From Rhea pennata (lineage: Eukaryota; Chordata; Aves; Rheiformes; Rheidae), in assembly GCF_028389875.1 (NCBI RefSeq), contig NC_084678.1, positions 16,584,899-16,648,898 of the forward strand: a DNA stretch of 64,000 nt, written 5' to 3'. Shown piece after piece: positions 62,101-64,000 of this stretch. Every line of letters begins with the position of its first letter. Positions within the stretch are counted from its first letter, which is position 1. The notes under the pieces are model-generated. The model had not been told where the DNA came from. It made no database searches and saw only the letters and a program-made list of their open reading frames with translations. A program made the translations under genes and the position numbers.

Positions 62101-63408
62101 GCAACCCCTGCAGAGGGGAGAGATCTTGCCCCAGAGATGATTCAGCACAGAACCACGGGCACAACCCTCGGAGACGCAGAGCGGGAACACCGCTTCCATG
62201 AGGATACCCCGTTCAAAGTCTAAGGGTTGCTCTCAGGAAGCCGCCGCCGCCAGGAAGACACGGCCACGCAGCCTTGCTCAAACCAGCAAGTCGGGAACGA
62301 CTTCCCTGAAGCGGCTTATTAAACAACTGGGCCCAAATTCCAGGAGAAAGCACACCACTTCCAGCATTTCCAGGCAGCCAGACCTGGCACCGAAAGCTCA
62401 GTCCCTAACAAGCGAGGAAGCGCAGTCTGCGGCGAGCAGCTGGGAGAGGAGCTCGGAGGGCGCAGGCGGCGCTCCCCACGACCGCCCGCGCGGCACGGAG
62501 CCTGCAAACCCCGGTCCTCCCCGCTGCCCGAGGCGGGGAAGAGGAGCTCAGGCGCCGGCCCGGGGGCGCTCCTTCCCCCGCCCCGCTCTGGGCCCCGCGG
62601 CGGCGCAGACCCCGCGGCTGCCGGCCACGCTGGGGAGGGACGCAGCCCCCCTCGCCGGCGGGGAGCACGGGTGCACGACGGGGCACAGTCGCAGCGCGCT
62701 CCGCTTGGCAGGGGAAGCTAATCTCTTCCCCAGCTCTAATCCTCCAACAAATAGAAGGAGATAAGGGAAATCACTGTTATTGATAGAGCAGTTCCTGGTG
62801 GCACCTGTGCTAGCCTCAGCCACCCAAGAAGCGAGGCACAAAACCCACTGCCTGCCCGGGAACCCACCGGGGGCCCCAGGTCCCTCTAAGCCAGATGGAC
62901 CTGCTCAGGCCAGGAGCCCCCTGCCCCGTCCTGCCCACAGCAGCCCTGCTGCTGACCCAGAGCCCCTGGGCCGGACCGGACCATCCATTCACCACATTGA
63001 GGACAAGCAACGCTCAAGCCCAGCTAGGTCCAAGCCCCATCCCCACCAGCCCAACCCCATCCCTGCCGGACCAGCCTTCTCCACCAGCTCCACGCCCCAT
63101 CCCAGCTGGACCAAGCCCTCCCAGCTCGGCCAGCCCCCTCCCAGCCGGGTCCGAGCCCCCTCCCGGCCAGAGCAGCCCCTTCCCCTCGGGGTTTGAGCCC
63201 CATCGTGCCTGGAGCAGCCCCCACTCCAACCACACTTCCCTTTCCGCCAGGTCCAAGTCCAAGCCGCATGGGTCTGAGCTGCATCCCAGCCAGGGAGAGC
63301 CCCTTCCCAGCCGCATCAGCCCTGTCCCGAGTGGTCCGAGCCCCCTCCCGGACGCCTGGAGCCCCAGATCGCAGAGCCATGGGGCAGCAGCCCCGACACA
63401 CTCACCAT
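59041..63408 (-). CDS. C20orf204: C20orf204-like secreted four-helix (cytokine-like) protein
   Basis: Function unknown. I read five coding exons on the minus strand: 63406-63408 (ATG only, inferred), 60121-60255, 59829-59891, 59549-59701, 59041-59190. All are GT-AG and phase 0, giving 167 residues. Residues 2-21 form a signal peptide (ILPRALSCAVLLLLVVSVLS). Four amphipathic helices are predicted: about 26-46 (CSIAKILRQYRAVIFHEIQN), 68-90 (DQKILLSIYTISTSLRQAAA), 92-118 (EEAAVWKVARNTEFVLRENC) and 130-158 (REIARKAERLATCWEKLYAL). Human C20orf204, as I recall it, shares CSxxxxLRxYRA, ILLSI, CR and ATCWEKLxAL, including four cysteines (here C26, C63, C113, C150), and lies next to SOX18. Secretion, four helices and phase-0 introns together resemble helical cytokines; that is inference. 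No stop or frame problem is seen. Exon 1 is the weakest part. Confidence 0.85.
59191..59548 (-). other. C20orf204: C20orf204-like intron 4
   Basis: 358 bases, GC-rich; nothing else seen. Confidence 0.7.
59549..59701 (-). CDS. C20orf204: C20orf204-like exon 4 (helices B and C)
   Basis: Acceptor GTTTCTTGCAG, donor TGCCAG/GTGGGA; 51 whole codons from DQKILLSIYT to ENCRKVCQ. Donor AAG/GTGTGC nine bases earlier is an in-phase alternative. Confidence 0.85.
59829..59891 (-). CDS. C20orf204: C20orf204-like exon 3 (A-B loop)
   Basis: 21 codons KALSGSTDRSGRAGPACRSD and K. Acceptor TCCCTCCAG, donor GACAAG/GTGAGC. It carries the loop cysteine matching human SCGAQK. Confidence 0.82.
60121..60255 (-). 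CDS. C20orf204: C20orf204-like exon 2 (signal peptide and helix A)
   Basis: Acceptor CTTTCCCTGCCTAG, donor AACCTG/GTGAGC; 45 codons with the hydrophobic core AVLLLLVVSVL and CSIAKILRQYRAVIF. The TAG just before the exon belongs to the splice acceptor, so translation must begin in an upstream exon. Confidence 0.87.
60553..60855. repeat. 43-bp tandem repeat, seven copies
   Basis: Seven nearly identical units starting AGAGGGACGTGCCGTGCGCC, period 43. Because 43 is not a multiple of three, each frame cycles through all three readings, giving a 43-residue protein period on both strands. The high copy identity suggests recent expansion. Confidence 0.97.
63030..63350. repeat. Degenerate CCCCTCCCAGCCGGGTCCGAG-type minisatellite
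   Basis: Around ten diverged units of about 27-30 bases (GAGCCCCCTCCCGGCC, AGCCCCATCC, CCAGCCGGGTCC). Gives Pro/Ser-rich chance frames. Confidence 0.85.
63406..63408 (-). CDS. C20orf204: C20orf204-like exon 1, ATG only (inferred)
   Basis: The minus strand reads GGGCTCCATG/GTGAGTGTG: a start codon directly followed by a near-perfect donor, in phase 0 with exon 2, at the edge of a CpG island. Joined to exon 2 it gives MILPRALSCAV, similar in length to human MVPPKPALWALL. Confidence 0.5.
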
Positions 63409-63800
63409 GGAGCCCCCCGCCGGCTCCCAGGGAGGGGGGCCCGGCCGGCCTTGCCACGTCCCGCTCCGCCGCCGCTCACGGTTTGAACTTGGCTCCACGA
63501 GCGGGGCCGCGGTGGGAGGAGACGGGTCCGGCCCGGCCCGGCCGCCGCGGGGGGGCACCGCGGCGGAGCAGCCGCCGGCGCAGCCTGGCTCCCGCTCGCC
63601 GCCTCGCCCGGGGGGCCGCCCCGAGGGGAAGCCCGAGGCGCTTCGCCGGGGCTGGGCGCCGGGAAAGGCGAGACGGCACCGAGCGAAGGGAGAGCCGGCT
63701 CAAGGATCCCAGCCTCCGGGAGCGGGCGGCCGCGAGGCACCCGTCCTGCTTCGGCGGCGAAGGGTCCTGCCTCGAGGTGGAGCGCACAAGGCTCCCCCGT
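63409..63800 (-). promoter_or_regulatory. C20orf204: CpG-island promoter of the C20orf204-like gene (inferred)
   Basis: CpG-dense DNA upstream of the proposed first exon, with no TATA box seen. It would also hold the 5' UTR. Confidence 0.4.
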
Positions 63801-64000
63801 GCCTGGAGAGCCTGAGACAAGCTGGCAGGAGGAGCTCCACCGGGTCCAGCAGTGGGAGACGAGAACGGACGCGCGTCCCTGCCCGGGAGCGGGGCGCGAG
63901 CGCGTTGCTGCTGTTGTAGTTCATGCTGCACAAAGTACTCCAAAGCCCAGGATCCCAGGCCACTGTGAGTTTCGATTTCTGTTAGCGTGCATTTTAATCA
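63801..64000. other. Right edge, no gene recognised
   Basis: Composition falls to ordinary after 63.9 kb. By synteny PRPF6 should follow beyond the window, but no PRPF6 exon is present here. Confidence 0.4.

Larger units (their letters stand above)
60256..63405 (-). other. C20orf204: C20orf204-like intron 1 (inferred)
   Basis: 3.15 kb with two minisatellites (60553-60855 and about 63030-63350) and otherwise GC-rich to ordinary DNA. Several open frames lie here but none resembles a known protein. Confidence 0.5.

Noticed and set aside
63900-63963. ZNF143-like TTGTAGTTCATGCTGCA near the right edge
   Set aside because: Only part of the element matches and there is no cluster; too weak to call.

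Overview
This is a GC-rich vertebrate nuclear window. Multi-exon genes, CpG-island promoters, many G/C-rich minisatellites and the encoded proteins all point to a sauropsid, most likely a bird microchromosome. The order RGS19 - TCEA2 - SOX18 - C20orf204-like matches, in inverted orientation, the human 20q13.33 block as I recall it (C20orf204/LINC00176 - SOX18 - TCEA2 - RGS19). Most long open frames here are chance frames in CpG-rich or tandem-repeat DNA. I spliced the genes by hand from splice sites, codon phase and family similarity.

Layout: (1) 1-7.6 kb: RGS19 on +, five coding exons, with two introns filled by minisatellites. (2) 9.6-29.15 kb: TCEA2 on -, ten coding exons giving exactly 299 residues, including a minor-spliceosome-type AT-AC intron and a nine-base last coding exon. 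Its promoter holds four ZNF143/THAP11-type elements. (3) 29.15-40.3 kb: no recognisable gene. It contains several islands of ordinary base composition inside CpG-rich DNA, rich in SOX, GATA, ETS and homeodomain motifs, which are candidate SOX18 control elements. (4) 40.3-43.97 kb: SOX18 on +, two exons, 417 residues, with a minisatellite in its only intron. (5) 44-54 kb: no gene seen. It holds Z-DNA-prone and telomere-like tandem repeats and several more candidate conserved elements with striking palindromic sites. (6) 54.2-55.9 kb: an intact, intronless Rh-family ammonium-channel gene on + (473 residues), in a place where I know of no human counterpart. (7) 59.0-63.4 kb: on -, an apparent ortholog of the uncharacterised human gene C20orf204. 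It is a small secreted protein with four predicted helices and all phase-0 introns, the architecture of a helical cytokine. PRPF6 would be expected beyond the right edge.

The genes are not an operon and have independent roles: G-protein signal termination (RGS19), transcript elongation (TCEA2), endothelial transcription control (SOX18), ammonia/CO2 transport (Rh) and a putative secreted signal (C20orf204-like). The two most notable items are the cytokine-like C20orf204 ortholog and the single-exon Rh gene. I recognised no CRISPR, tRNA, rRNA, microRNA, endogenous virus or intact transposon.
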